From Calliopum simillimum (Eukaryota > Arthropoda > Insecta > Diptera > Lauxaniidae), in the NCBI GenBank assembly GCA_951812925.1, contig OX638371.1, forward strand, positions 35,624,101 to 35,688,100: a stretch of 64,000 bases of DNA, read 5' to 3'. Shown one piece after another: positions 1-11,621 of the stretch. A program made the position numbers and the translations under genes. The first letter of the stretch is position 1, and every line of letters begins with the position of its first letter. The notes beneath the pieces are model-generated. The model was not told the origin of the DNA and searched no databases. It saw only the letters and a list, made by a program, of their open reading frames with translations.

Positions 1-1002
1 ATGGGATCTTATATTCACAAAATCCAAAACCGGTTTTTTACATATTTCAAAAATCCATATTATTTTGAATAAAATGACACTTCGATCACTGCAAAATTCA
101 AAAAATTGACTGAGTTATAGCATTTTGAAACCATAAATGAAAAACTCTAGTTTGTAGATATCGAAGTTCAAAGTTTATAAATTCTCAATTTTTAAAGGAT
201 GTATGTTTGGTATTTGTAATGTGATAGTCAGCCTAAAATAAATTTCAAAATTTTCCACCTCAAACTGAAAACCGATAATATTGACCCTATCTCTATAATA
301 ATTTCTGGAGTATGATGAACTTATCTTTAGAAGACATTATAAATAAAAAAATTATTATATGTATTGTACAAAAAATTTGCATTTTTAACCTAAACACACG
401 ATTTTCCATAACACTCGATATTTTACATGGTACTTGATGTTATAAACTTTTTAAAATCCTTTGGGACTAGAAAACACACCAATGCCAATCGAAATTGCCT
501 TACTAGAACCCATCCAAAAAAAAAAATTATTTTAAATAAAGCGTGTTCTAATTCGGGTTTTGGACTTCAGAAGTGTCGAGTTTTAATATATTTTACAAAT
601 TCTTTATAGCTCGTTTTATTTCAACTGTCTTTAATTGGATCGGCCATTATTTTTTTTTATCACGAAGTAAGTAAGTAAGCTCAAAGTTTGGACGAAAGCT
701 ACATAAGTCAGTACATTCCTTTCTCTTCAAATACTACCGAGTTATTGTCGTTCATTGCCTATACCACGGTGGACCCCAAACGGATCCAAGTTTTCAATAA
801 TGCATCTCGAAACTGAATATGCTGAAAGTTTCCTCTATGTTTTTGAACAAGCAACATGCAATTGAATTTTTATCAATTTCTTTATTTTAAATTCGTATTT
901 GCAAAAGCAAAGGAAAAACAGAAACAATCCGAATACCAACCAGTCCGATCACAGAATTGCTCTATCAAGTCTGGATTTTGAGATGTCCTAATCTAAAATT
1001 TT
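1..1002. other. AT-rich stretch without a recognisable gene
   Basis: The sequence is AT-rich with short homopolymer runs. Only ORFs of about 60 codons occur and their composition is low-complexity. I see no motif, terminal repeat or RNA gene here. Confidence 0.6.
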
Positions 1003-2377
1003 AAAAGACAAAGATTTTTGATTTTTTTGGAGCTATGTACACTAGGGCTGTTCAAAAAAAAAAAAATTTCGAATTTCCAAGATATACTTTGGCATCACGA
1101 TCTTCATCATGACAGAATATCCCAAAAAAATTTTCAGATTTTTAAATTCATATTTAAAGGTGGCTCAAAGCAGAAATATATTTTTATTATTTTTTTTTAG
1201 CATTAATTATAAAATGTTGTCAAACAATTTGAAAAATTTGTTTTAGAGTAACTTAAAAACATTCATTTTGTTTGTTTTTTAATGAACTTTAAAACCTACG
1301 TTGTAATTTTGACAAAAAAAATTTTGCACTTCTTAAAAATTGAAAAACTGCCCCAAGAAGGCGAAATTTAAAGGTTTTTCAAAGAAAAAAGTCATCGTGC
1401 TTTAAACGAATTGAACATTTTTTAATTTACAAGGTCTCATTCAAAAGAGCTCTTAAAAACCTTCAAGACAAGACATGTTAAGACTTTTTTGGGTCAGTAG
1501 GCTCGATGACATAACGTTTGAAACATAGTAATGCAGCCCTGTGAATGGCAAAACGCTTTTTACTGCAGAGAGAGGCATCTTACAAAAAAGTGCCCATGGC
1601 ATAAAATGCTTAAAATCATCCAAGGAACAAGTGTAAATTGTTTTTTTTTTTTTGTACTTAATTTTAGAAAAAAAAATTTTTTAACGTCATTTTTAATAAA
1701 CTTTTCAAAAAAAAAAAAAAATAATTCACACTTGTTCCTTGGATGATTCTAAGCATTTTATGCCATGGGCACTTTTTTGTAAGATGCCTCTCTCTGGAGT
1801 AAAAAGTGTTTTGCCATTCACAGGGCTGCATTACTATGTTTCAAACGTTATGTCATCGAGTCTACTGATCCAAAAAAGTCTTAACATGTCTTGTCTTGAA
1901 GGTCTTTAAGAGCTCTTTTGAATGAGATCTTGTAAATTAAAAAATGTTCAATTCGTTTAAAGCACGATGACTTTTTTCTTTGAAAAACCTTTAAATTTCG
2001 CCTTCTTAGGGCAGTTTTTCGTTTTTTAAGAAGTGTAAAATTTTTTTTGTCAAAATTACAACGTAGGTTTTAAAGTTCATTAAAAAAGAAACAAAATGAA
2101 TGTTTTTAAGTTACTCTAAAACAAATTTTTCAAATTGTTTGACAACATTTTATAATTAATGCTAAAAAAAAAATAATAAAAATATATTTCTGCTTTGAGC
2201 CACCTTTAAATATGAATTTAAAAATCTGAAAATTTTTTTGGGATATTCTGTCATGATGAAGATCGTGATGCCAAAGTATATCTTGGAAATTCGAAATTTT
2301 TTTTTTTTTTGAACAGCCCTAATGTACACATATAAAAGACAAAGATTTTTGATTTTTTTGGAGCTATGTACACATAT
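1003..2377. repeat. 44-bp tandem duplication hosting the foldback element
   Basis: A ~44-bp unit starting AAAAGACAAAGATTTTTG and ending ATGTACACATAT occurs at 1003 and again at 2334. With the 1043-2321 element and one target duplication removed, the two units lie directly head to tail. The element therefore entered the first of two tandem units. This is read directly from the sequence. Confidence 0.75.
1043..2321. mobile_element. 1.28 kb foldback (snap-back) element, hAT-like signature
   Basis: The element is one near-perfect inverted repeat. The left arm (1043 to ~1650) is matched in reverse complement by the right arm (~1700 to 2321), leaving a short A/T-rich loop. The ends read TAGGGCTGTTC and GAACAGCCCTA. 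The 8-bp direct repeat ATGTACAC flanks it at 1035-1042 and 2322-2329. An 8-bp duplication with a TAGGG-type end is characteristic of hAT DNA transposons, so a non-autonomous hAT foldback element is the best reading. No transposase is encoded. Small ORFs inside come from the A/T tracts. A one-armed relative lies near 52.5-52.9 kb. Confidence 0.8.
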
Positions 2378-3589
2378 AACAAGGATAGATAATTTTTAGC
2401 AGTAAAGTTTGTTATGTGATAAAGTTATTTAAATTCCTGGTCTTTTTCTCCAAAACCCTTTTTTATCTGAAAACTTCAAACATAAAATGTTCAAAAACTG
2501 GCTCTCGTCTCTTTGTTTTTGATTACTGACTAAATTATTTAGATCAATAAAATGTTGATATTACTAGGTTTGTCTTATGGCCGAAATTCGACCACTTCAA
2601 AACAAATTTGATGAAAATTTATGCAGCTATTAGAGCGTATTATCTATTTAGGGGCATGGAATTGCCCACTTTCAACATAAAAACTATTCTGTAGTGTGAA
2701 GTTAAGCTACATCTACAATATTCAATGGTATAAGTTTTACTTTAATCGGGTCATTGAATCGGCCAAAGTTTTCTGCGTGCGTATTAATATTACATATATG
2801 TGTGTATATAGAAATACATTTTATTAAAAATTATTCAAAAAAAAAGGATGTACCGAGGTGTTCTCTTTTTTTGACAAGTTGACACAATAACATATCGATT
2901 TCTTTTATAACCACGAAATTAAAAAGCTCAATGTATTTCACATAAAACATAGAGCAAATAATACTCAGTAATGTGTAAAATTCACTCGCCATTTTATAAA
3001 ATTTTATCTCAGCAATGTCTCAAATTCTGTCATCAATATTTAACATTTCACTAACCCAAGGGGAAAACAAGTGCTTCAAAAACCCTTCTGAAGTGCATCT
3101 TTTTCAACAATAAGCGCTTCCGCACCGTAAGAACTATACTTTCTTTTTAACATTGCATGTCATAGGATGTAAGCGCGCTTAAGCTTACCGCAGCCTTACT
3201 TCAAAATGCCTTTTGAAGCACTTATTTGTAATGCTGCGGTAAGCGTTTTTTCAATAAAATTTAAAAAAAAATAAAAAAACTGGCAGCACCACGACCGTCC
3301 GTGATAGATAGAAACATATTATAGTCGACGTCCAATAATACGAATTATATAATGTGGGGCATATTTGTAAAATCGAAAAATTCGTACTAACGCAACGAAA
3401 TTTTGTTCCTTTTTTCTTTGATATTTAGACATATTAAGGCATATACTTATATAAGATTTATAGTCACTTATTCTTTAAAACAGCAAACAAAAACATGACT
3501 CAAAATATTTACTGATAACATGAGCAAATTCGTTTCTTTATGTAAGAAATTATTTACAAAAAAATTACATAAAATAAAATTATTACGTT
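2378..3589. other. Non-coding stretch with a hairpin
   Basis: No credible ORF is present. A short inverted repeat, GCTTACCGCAGC (about 3183) and GCTGCGGTAAGC (about 3233), forms a hairpin with related GCGCTT words nearby (3110-3245). It could be the end of a degenerate DNA transposon. No target duplication was found. Confidence 0.45.
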
Positions 3590-4300
3590 AGCGTAGAGCC
3601 TCAGTGTTTAAGATATTCCGTTATGAAGCTCTGACGTTTCTTAGTTTTTAAATTCATTTCCACGGCCTCTTCTTGCGAGCTTCTTAGCAAAATCGTTTTG
3701 GAACTGTCAATTCTATTTTCAACTGCCTATTGAATACATGTACGAAAACAGTTTATTGCATCCACATGATTCACCTTTGGAGAAGTTTCAGGTGTTACGT
3801 CAGAGATTTCTTCTTCGTCATTGTCATTCGATGCTATTAAATAATCCTCGATGATATTGTCGTTATTCCACTTTTCGCCTTGGTGCACATTTTTCTCCAG
3901 AATGGACGTAAGTTTTGTCTGGGAGCATTTTCCAATAAAGACCGGATTCATCAGCATTGAATACTGCTTCATGTGAAAGATTATCTTCTTTCATTACATC
4001 CGCTAGTTTTTTTTTAATGGGGCTACAAGTTCTTTGGACGAGGATAACTTTTCACCAGAATCCTTTAAAAGTCTAATTCCATAAATTAAATTTCGTTAGC
4101 CAACCGTCACTAGCGAATTTTATCACATCGCTAAAATTTTTAAGACGCTGAACTTCGGATCACATTTCATCTATTGGCATTGATGAAAATTTTTTCTTTT
4201 CCTGGTCATTAAAGCAAACACCTGCTTCCTTCTACTCAATAGAAAGTTTTACAATGTCAATATCTTTTACTTTATTCGGAAGTATAGATAACTCTTTTAT
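3590..4300 (-). pseudogene. Tigger/jerky-type (pogo superfamily) transposase relic
   Basis: Read on the minus strand in shifting frames, the stretch gives a GWL-TKF segment, then a basic lysine-rich segment ending VMKEDNLSHEA, then the signature VFNADESGLYWKMLPDKT at about 3900-3960. In the Tigger/jerky (DDE_1) family the Asp of NADE is the first catalytic acid. After GEKCAP the homology jumps to an acidic C-terminal segment (DYLIASNDNDEEE), so most of the DDE core is missing. Stops and frameshifts are frequent. The original activity would be cut-and-paste transposition in the nucleus. This copy cannot make a working protein. Confidence 0.7.
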
Positions 4301-4313
4301 ATTTTTTCTGTTA

Positions 4314-4613
4314 TTAGGTAATATTAAAATGAACTTCCGGATACAAAAACTCCATTTCAGTGAATTCCTTCCTTATCATTGAGCGAAAGTCTTTTAAACA
4401 GTTATAAAAATGCCTTCTTGTAGAACTTTTGGCAACTGTCCTTATTATGTTTGCATCAGAATAGCGCAATTTTGCAATTTTTTTTTTTTCACAGAAAGGT
4501 CCCAAATATGCTTCCTCTAACGTGTATTTTTTGATGTGATCATTTTTTATTATATCTTTTTGCTTTACAACAGAAAGGCCTTTGCAGGTTGGATTTAGAA
4601 AATTGTGAGCCAT
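4314..4613 (-). CDS. Unrecognised 99-aa ORF
   Basis: A 99-codon minus-strand frame with an ATG start, just upstream of the Tigger/jerky relic and on the same strand. Composition is protein-like: a charged run with KKYTLEEAYLGPF and a basic segment RRHFYNCLKDFRSMIRKEF. I recognise no domain. It could be an N-terminal exon of the neighbouring transposon or a separate relic. A poly-T tract (about 4479-4489) codes for a lysine run, which makes a chance frame possible. Confidence 0.25.
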   Translation of the reverse strand: MAHNFLNPTCKGLSVVKQKDIIKNDHIKKYTLEEAYLGPFCEKKKIAKLRYSDANIIRTVAKSSTRRHFYNCLKDFRSMIRKEFTEMEFLYPEVHFNIT

Positions 4614-5552
4614 TTCAAGTACTTAATATGTCTAAAGAAGCATTATCATTGCTTGTTTCCAGGATTTTTGTTTAAGGTACTGAACGAAGTTATAAAAATT
4701 AAGTCCGCGTGCAAAATTTACCACTTTTTGTTAACTAGGTACCAAAAAATCACGTGTCAAGTGGTTTTGTGTTGTGAGCTTACTGTGCTATGTGATTTAT
4801 TGGTAGCTAGTTAATGTCAATCATTATCTGTTCAAAACAACAAAACAATTACCACTTTTTGTTTCTTCTTACCTTTTTTACCTCAGGAGCTTAAAATTAC
4901 CCGTTTTAGGTAAATTTACCACTTTTTGGCAACACTGTATCGAACACGCTGATTGTAACCAAATAAACAAGAAAACTCATAACTTACTAGCTCAACAAAC
5001 AAACGATCAGCTCACAACTCACGAACTAACGAACTGAGTAGAGCTGAGTTATACGAACTCGGTTCGGTACTGAAATTTTGTGAAAAGTTCATGAGTTTTG
5101 AGTTTGATCGAACTAGTTCGGCTCGGTGCACAGCCCTAATGAAGAGGTATTAAATTTGTATACCAAGCAAATGTTCTCCAAACAGAATTTGACATTCGAT
5201 TGTTCCTACACATAGAATCATTGTGCAATCAGTTTCAATTCAATTAAACAAAAGTAAATAGATAACAGAAAGAAACAAATGTTAACAGAATGTTGAATAA
5301 AAAATATTTTAATAAAAAAATAAAAAAATGTTAAAAAAATTATCCGGGCTGGGTTCGAACCCATGTTGTTCTTACTGCAGCCTTACGAAAAATCAGTGTG
5401 TGGGTGCTTCTAAATTTCTATAGGGACAAGCGCTTTTAAAGTGTTTGGGAAGTTTTCGTTTGAAAAGTTTACTCAGTTTTTATGTCGTTCCCTTTTTAAT
5501 CGAAGTTTATGTGAAATTTAACACAGTTTTAATCATTTCAGCTCAATTCTTA
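4614..5552. other. Non-coding stretch with fragments of transposon ends
   Basis: The word TTACCACTTTTTG occurs three times (about 4719, 4849, 4917), the last followed by GCAACACTG, which resembles a terminal inverted repeat. About 4980-5138 contains repeated CGAACTCGG / GAACTAGTTCGG words and ends CAGCCCTA, the mirror of the TAGGG hAT-type end. GGGTTCGAACCC at 5351-5362 resembles a tRNA T-arm, but no A box was found at the right distance. No credible coding region is present. Confidence 0.4.
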
Positions 5553-5772
5553 GGGTATTCACAAAGGTGTGTTAAATCCGCTCTTAATATTGCGACGATT
5601 TAATTTTAATACTTTTAAGATGATGTGGTAAATTTGTTGTTTTTGTTTTGCATGCAAATGCAATTTAATACCACGTGGCAACTTTAAAAGTCTAAAGAGC
5701 ATTTTTTTCTTTGTGTGGCAATTTTACGACTCAATAATAGCTGTCAAAAAAAGTAAACAATCGACAATAAAC

Positions 5773-6770
5773 ATGGAGGCCAAAAATGTAAGGTAATTTT
5801 TGTGATTTTATCAAATATTTTACTAATTTTTGTTTGTTTTTAAATAAAACCATACAAAAAATGGACGGAGACCGAGACTCAAAGCTTGATTCTTTTTTTA
5901 AAAGAAAATCGTCTAATGGAAAAGCCTACAGCACAAGCTTACTACCGCCGATATTTACAACAAAACGGTATTGAGAGCGAATGGAAACACGTTCGCTGTA
6001 AGGTCAGACATATACAAAAAGCCTACAATAATGCAAAAGCATTGGGGAACTCCACCGGAGCTGGTGCTTTGATTGAGGGTGAAACCATGCAAAGTACGAA
6101 CAAAAGCAAATTTTTCCTCTTTGTGCATAGTAAAAATTTTTTTTTTGTATTTTAGGTGTTATTTTGAAAAGTGTCCAATGTTTTACGACTATGAGGACGC
6201 CTTCGGATACAGAGAGGGTGAACTTCATATTGCCAATGTGGATACAGAAAGCTAAGAATTTCTTGGAACGAACGCACAACAAACCCCACATTTTGTAGAA
6301 GTCGACGTTGACTATGAGCCATATTTTGGCGACGAAACATTTGCTCCAATCGAGTCGAACTCTGCAGTTGAAGAGGATGTGATAATTATAGATCCTAGCC
6401 AACAAAGTGCGTTGCCAGATTCAGAAAGTGTCAAAAAAAAACTTAAGCGTGGCCAAAAGGTATTTTCTCCCGCACTGGATTGGCTGATGTATTGCAGGCC
6501 CAATCTGAAATACTTTCAATCAGAAAAGAAACTAAAGCAATTGAACTAAAACTAAAAGAGTCTGAAATAGAACTGCATTAAGAGAAGTCCTTATTTGAAA
6601 AGGAGAACCAAGCGAAAAAATATGATATGCAAAAGGAACGGTTGGCCTTTGAAAAAGAAAAGCACAACATTGAAACCAAGCGCATGGATAAGCAATTGCA
6701 AATGGAGTGCTCAAAGAAATTGAATTAAAAGAAATATGTAGTGGAAATGGAGAAGCTTAAAAAATAAGTT
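5773..6770 (+). pseudogene. Harbinger accessory Myb/SANT-like protein, broken
   Basis: ATG at 5773 starts a short exon (MEAKN) followed by a GTAA donor-like site. The next open segment from about 5859 begins KWTETETQSLILFLKENR and continues through YYRRYLQQNGIESEWKHVR and an STGAG motif, the typical Myb/SANT-like domain of PIF/Harbinger second proteins. Further pieces in other frames (KCPMFYDYEDAFGYREG, then an acidic segment DVDYEPYFGDE, then a Lys/Glu-rich coiled-coil tail to ~6770) show the gene continues but has frame breaks; part of 6090-6155 may be an intron ending TTTTAG. Role by family: partner of the transposase. The two genes converge with their 3' ends ~100 bp apart. Confidence 0.65.
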
Positions 6771-6876
6771 AGAGACTGATTGGTTTTCATTACTTTATTA
6801 CTATATTGTTTTTATTATTATAAGCGTTGCAGTGCTTTCATGTTTTTTTAAAGAACTTTTTATCTTTTTTTATGTT

Positions 6877-8028
6877 TTAAGAGTTATTTAAAATAAACTG
6901 AACTAAGGCTGCCCTTATTTCATTTGTTGAGTACATTTCTTGAGAGTACTCCGCATGATAAGCTACGTCAGGGTCTGCTGTGGTGTTTATTTCAATTAAA
7001 ATGTTGTGCAGGATGCAGCATGCAAGTATCCAATTGCAACAATCTATATGGTTTATCAGATTATGTAAACGGAATCGGAGTTCCTTAAGACTGGAAAATA
7101 TTTCCTTCAGTTTACTAAAGCAATTTTCAACTCGGACTCTAAATTTAGCGAAGTGCTCATTGAATCTTGCTCTAATGTCTTCTGTGAAGTCATTGCTGTT
7201 TTGTCGAAATGGAGCTACAATGTATTGTGACAGTGCATATGCTGAGTCGCCTGCTAGATATTGCTTTTCACATAAAAATCTTTCAGGTGTTTGACCTATA
7301 GAAGATTCAACGAAAATTCTGGCATTGCGCACACTTCCATGATGTCCTATCACTGCATGCCTTCTCCGTAAAAGGTAATCGCACACTATTTGAACTTTTA
7401 TTGAATATTGTTTTTTTTTCTTGAAAAGTACAGCTCGTGACTTACAGTTGGAGCTTCTGCCAATCGGATTTCTGTACCATCGACCAGTGCACCCCGGCGA
7501 CTCGTGATAGTTTGAGCAACAATTTGTTCACGTTCTTTTGTTTTTGGCCAGAATAAATACTTGGGCTTCAAGTTAAGTATAGCATGGATGACACGTTTTG
7601 TAACAATAACCACAGTTCCTCCGTCACCAACACCAAAGATAGTTGCGATCTTTCTAATTGAAGCGCTGTCTCCATTCGATCCTAATCAAAATAGGGCGGT
7701 CTTTAGTTGAACATAAATCGGTATCTGTGGGGTCAAACATTTAGTATGGAAAACTGGATCGTTTTCTATTAGCGACATGATGGTACAAAACTCATCATTG
7801 CTCACACGCAGCATTTGGCGCATTCTGCCTTCGTCCAAATTAGGAAGCTCTTCTTCAACCCAATGAATTGACTTTGGTAAATTTAAGTGAGTGCTTCTGC
7901 GGTTTAGTTAGTTAACTTTTAAAATGTATCTGAATTTCTTAACCCACCGAATCGGTATCATTCAAATTAAATGCATACTGCAAGCACAATCCTTTTAACA
8001 ACTTGAATTTTTCGCTGTCTTTTGGCAT
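6877..8028 (-). pseudogene. Harbinger transposase (DDE_Tnp_4 / HARBI1-like), broken
   Basis: The minus-strand gene starts at ATG 8028 (MPKDSEKFKLL). A 51-nt intron with GT...AG ends is likely at 7947-7897. It continues with LPNLDEGRMRQMLRVSNDEF, then GDSASIRKIATIFGVGDG, and the DDE residues in GALVDGTEIRL (first Asp), LAGDSAYAL (second Asp) and RVRVENCFSKLKE (Glu), with ACCILHNI near the end. Family role: cut-and-paste transposition with a 3-bp target. Two lesions are visible: an in-frame TGA after LKTALF, where related proteins usually have Arg (one transition from CGA), and a one-base length error in the A run near 7420 that splits the two long frames. Otherwise the gene looks full length. 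Either lesion could be an assembly error, but both together suggest a dead copy. Confidence 0.8.
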
Positions 8029-8155
8029 TTTTTAGAGGCAAATATTTGAAATATGCTTTTTAATGCTTTTGTTTTTTGGAGGCGTTCACAATTAATTTTT
8101 TAAGATGTCGCAACGATGCCACATTGTAATTTTAAGATGCCATTTGTGAATACCC

Positions 8156-9003
8156 TATCTGTTTCAAATTTATTGATAGAATTCAGCAAGTGAAAACAAC
8201 AAAAACGCACCACAAAACCTTTTAACTACCCGCAGTTACCCAGTTACACGCCTACAAAATATATTTAATGCACTTTTCGCACAAAAGTTGTTTTTGAAAC
8301 AATTTTCACTAAAATTTATGACACCCATTGGCATAGCATCGATTGCACACCATTTGGTGGTGACCACAAAAATCATCAGGTGAAGCGCTTCTTTAGCTAA
8401 AAGCTTCCTAACTACCAAAGCACAACCTTAAAAATAACCTCGAGTGTAATGCAGTTGATTCTTTTTGTGGCACGCAACGGTTAGTTAACCATCGGGTAAC
8501 ATTGTTCTTTATTAAAGGTGTGAAAGTTACGCTTTTTGCGAATGAAGTTTTCATTTAACGCTGCAAAATTTTAGCAGTTTTGGCTTCACTCAACGGAGAA
8601 ACTTTACCGAAGTATGTAAAAAGCTTTTGGGGGCTTAAAGGATTTAAAATTAAGGTTAAAAACAATGCAAGCCAAGGTGATTTATTCCATCATTTACACA
8701 TTGCAGTGAGTAGTGGTTCTTGACCGAAGCGATATGATTAACGTGTTCATTTCTTTTTGTCTAAAAATGACTATTTGACAGATTCTAATTTAAAAAAATT
8801 GAATGTTATTGCTTAAGAAAAATTCTTTAAAAGGCTGGTTAATCCTAACAGCCGGACAAATGGTTACGTACGATATGCTATACTAGCTACACACGAGGCA
8901 ACCGTTGCAGCAACATAGCTGTGACAAATGTAGTCAACAACAATACACACGAAGAAACGGTTACGGCAACCGACCAAAAATATCAAAATTTTTTTATATT
9001 TCC
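8156..9003. other. Stretch without a recognisable gene
   Basis: AT-rich sequence. The 60-codon frames here have no recognisable similarity and no partner exons. No repeats beyond low-complexity tracts were seen. Confidence 0.55.
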
Positions 9004-11294
9004 TTACACACAAAAAAATATTGAACATAATATTTATGAACGACATTCACACACCGAAATTCATTGAGTTTCAAGTAAAAATTTTACATTAAAATTTTTT
9101 GATTTTAAGAATTATTTATTAATCGTAAGAACATGATTTCATATATATTTTTCTATGAAGATTTTTTTTTTATAAACCTCCGTTCTTAAATTTTAAGAAT
9201 TTTTTCGTACGCTTTAGAGCGTTTCATAAAACTACAGTTGAAAAATTTTATGTACAATTACTTAAAATTAAAGAAAACGTTCATAAATTTAAAAAAAAAA
9301 AGTTTTACTGACAAGAAAACTTTATTAAGATTATATTTGCTACAAAAAACAAAAATTATTTTTTTGTCAAATACAAAAAACACAAAGAAAAATTTAATTA
9401 ATAAAATTGTGCGAACTGTAATTAAGAGGGAAAAAAAGGATTTCCAATGAGACCGCAGCTGTCAATTGATACAGGTAAGTAAATATTTAAGACAACAACC
9501 TATTGGAAGTGAATTTTTTTACATGTTTTGTCTCTATTTATGCATGGTAAATAAAGTGTGAAAAGTCCAGGCTCACAGGTTGCAAATACCAGTATGTATC
9601 TTGGCTGCCTCTCTCATAAGCCAAACTATTTTAATCTACTTATTTCCAACAGCTCCTGAACTTGACGCAGGGGAGTGCATCAACAGCCTCAAATTTGACA
9701 ATCCTACTTCAACAGAATTTGACAGCTGTTGGCAAGCATGCACCCAATTTAGGCTTCAAAATACCAAAGACGCCAATGCATTAAGTTATATATTTTGTAA
9801 TTGGCCTGAGTTCAAACAACCAAATGGATATCTCTTGGTAAGAAGATACACGAATTTAGTATATTGTATGTTTTGCAATTCTGTAGAATAAATAAATAAA
9901 TAAACTTTATTGAAATTATTTAAAAAAAATCATATTTCTTCAAAGAATTCATTACTATTTTTGCGTTAACAAAAGTAAATATTTGGTGAAAATGTAACTA
10001 AAATACCTAATTAAATAGAAATGTATTTACTTGAAAAAATAATTTGACAATAAAAAATAGCATGCTAATAAACAAGTAAATGATTATTTTTTTTCTTATT
10101 TAGCTAATAAGAGACTAAATACATAGCTGCATTAATAAAGTGGTTTAAAATAAAATTTAAATATTTTTAACCATCTATTCACTTATATCTTTTAAATAAT
10201 CTTTAAATTTTAATAAAAATTTTAATTATTCTAGCTGCACACTGTCTTCTTCAAACTGTGCAACAGTGGGTCGCTCTCATCTATTCGGATACGACATTTT
10301 ATCTGAAGTTTGAATTGCTTTGCTTGGTTGATAATGACTCCGGACGAAATAACCGAGTGAGTGTTTTCTTTAAGAAAGTGTGCTTTTTCATCAAAAATCG
10401 TTGTTAACTTTAATTAAAATGGTGATTCTCCATTCTAAAATGTATTTTCGTTTTGAGAACATATTAACCTGGATAAGATTTGTTTTCTTTCACATGTTCA
10501 CATGTCTTTTATTATTGCAATACATGTCGTATTAGTAATACTAAATTAAATATTGCTAGATTTTGGATGAAAAATCACCGTTTTATTTAATGACAAAACA
10601 CTCTTTTTCAAGGAAAACATTGATTCGAAGCTTTCGAACGATGTCATTTCTATTCATGCAAAGCAGTTAAAACTTAAGATAAAACCTCGTACTCGAATAG
10701 ACGAGAACAGCTTACATATTTCCCATGCATAAAACATTGCTCAAATCGTAAGCACGGGTTCTTATATTATAAGAATAAATATATAAACGTAATGAATAAG
10801 TTTTTTAAACACATGAACAAAATTTGTGATGGCTACACGTATTTTTATTGAAAATTACTTAAGTCGGATGAATGAGTTCTTATATAGTAAGATAAAGTAC
10901 ATAAAGCTCATGAATAAATTATTTAAAAAATTAAAAAAATTTATGAATTTCGTTCTTAGATTTTAAGAACAAGTTTTTACATTTTTAAAATGATTCATAA
11001 GTGTTCATTTTTTTTTGATAAAAAAAGTTTATGAATTTTATTCTTAGATTTTAAGAGAAAATTATTACTTCTTAAGAATCATTCATAAAAAAAATTTACG
11101 AATTTCGTTCATAAATTTTTGGAAACAGTACTTACGTTTGAACAATAATTCACAAAGGTACGTATGCGTTTATATACATATGAATGAAAATACTTATAGT
11201 CAATGAATGCTGTCCTCGGCTCAAATTCGATGAATTTTATTGTAAAGAATAATAAGTTTTTCATAAATATTATGTCCTTTTTTTTTTGTGTGTA
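9004..11294. mobile_element. Composite element with inverted ACACACAAAAAA ends
   Basis: The left end reads ACACACAAAAAAATATTG and continues with ACATAATATTTATGAA. The right end carries the reverse complement (TTCATAAATATTATGTCC then a T run and GTGTGTAG). Nested inside is a second inverted repeat, about 10270-10320 against 10658-10712 (ATTCGG...GCTTTGC words). Degenerate ~100-bp tandem units occur around 10740-11130 (TTATGAATTTCGTTCTTAG and variants). No target duplication could be fixed. The arrangement suggests a foldback or MITE-like element carrying internal tandem repeats and the small ORF at 9580. I do not recognise the family. Confidence 0.45.
9580..9891 (+). CDS. Unrecognised 103-aa ORF inside the composite element
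   Basis: The frame has protein-like composition with four Cys in the middle (GECINSL, SCWQACTQF, FCNW) and a WPEFKQPNGYLLV segment. A hydrophobic stretch near the N-terminus (CILAASLISQTILIYLF) could be a signal or membrane segment, but the real protein may begin downstream of it, near PTAPELDAGE. The segment feels like part of a transposon-borne protein seen in several insects, but I cannot name a domain. No frame continues it on either side. Confidence 0.35.
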   Translation: MQIPVCILAASLISQTILIYLFPTAPELDAGECINSLKFDNPTSTEFDSCWQACTQFRLQNTKDANALSYIFCNWPEFKQPNGYLLVRRYTNLVYCMFCNSVE

Positions 11295-11621
11295 GCGTTA
11301 GTCTTACATACCGAAGAAATAATTTTCCGATTTTTTTTTTTTTTCTTCAAAAACAAAAAGATCTAGCCCATGTTAGTTGGCTGGTACATGACACTAACAT
11401 GTCTGACAGACTAGGTCACAGTGGTCGAAAAATCGAAAGAGTCGATAATAAAAGGTTTTTGATGGTGCTGATTACTAATCCGACATCCAGTTTTCAAACA
11501 ACGAATTGGCGGATCCACAGTCGTGAACCAAATAATGTTAAACTGGATCTATTCTGCCGAAAGTCGGTGATTAGTGGTTTTTGATGTTGGTAGTTACGAA
11601 TCTCAAATGCATTTTTCGAAA
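11295..11621. other. Stretch without a recognisable gene
   Basis: Starts with a T-rich tract. The 98-codon frame crossing it (11288-11584) has no recognisable motif and shifts composition along its length, so I treat it as chance. Confidence 0.45.

Larger units (their letters stand above)
5553..8155. mobile_element. PIF/Harbinger-type DNA transposon, two genes
   Basis: The ends are inverted: GGGTATTCACAAA at 5553 and its complement TTTGTGAATACCC ending at 8155. Inside are two convergent genes, a plus-strand Myb/SANT-like gene and a minus-strand DDE transposase. This two-gene content is the hallmark of PIF/Harbinger elements, in which the Myb-like protein assists nuclear import and DNA binding. 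TTA precedes the left end, as expected for the family, but the right flank reads TAT, so the 3-bp target duplication is not clean. Both genes are damaged, so this is a dead or nearly dead copy. Confidence 0.8.

Noticed and set aside
5351..5362. tRNA gene at GGGTTCGAACCC
   Set aside because: B-box-like palindrome only; no A box at the right distance on either strand and no clover-leaf by eye.
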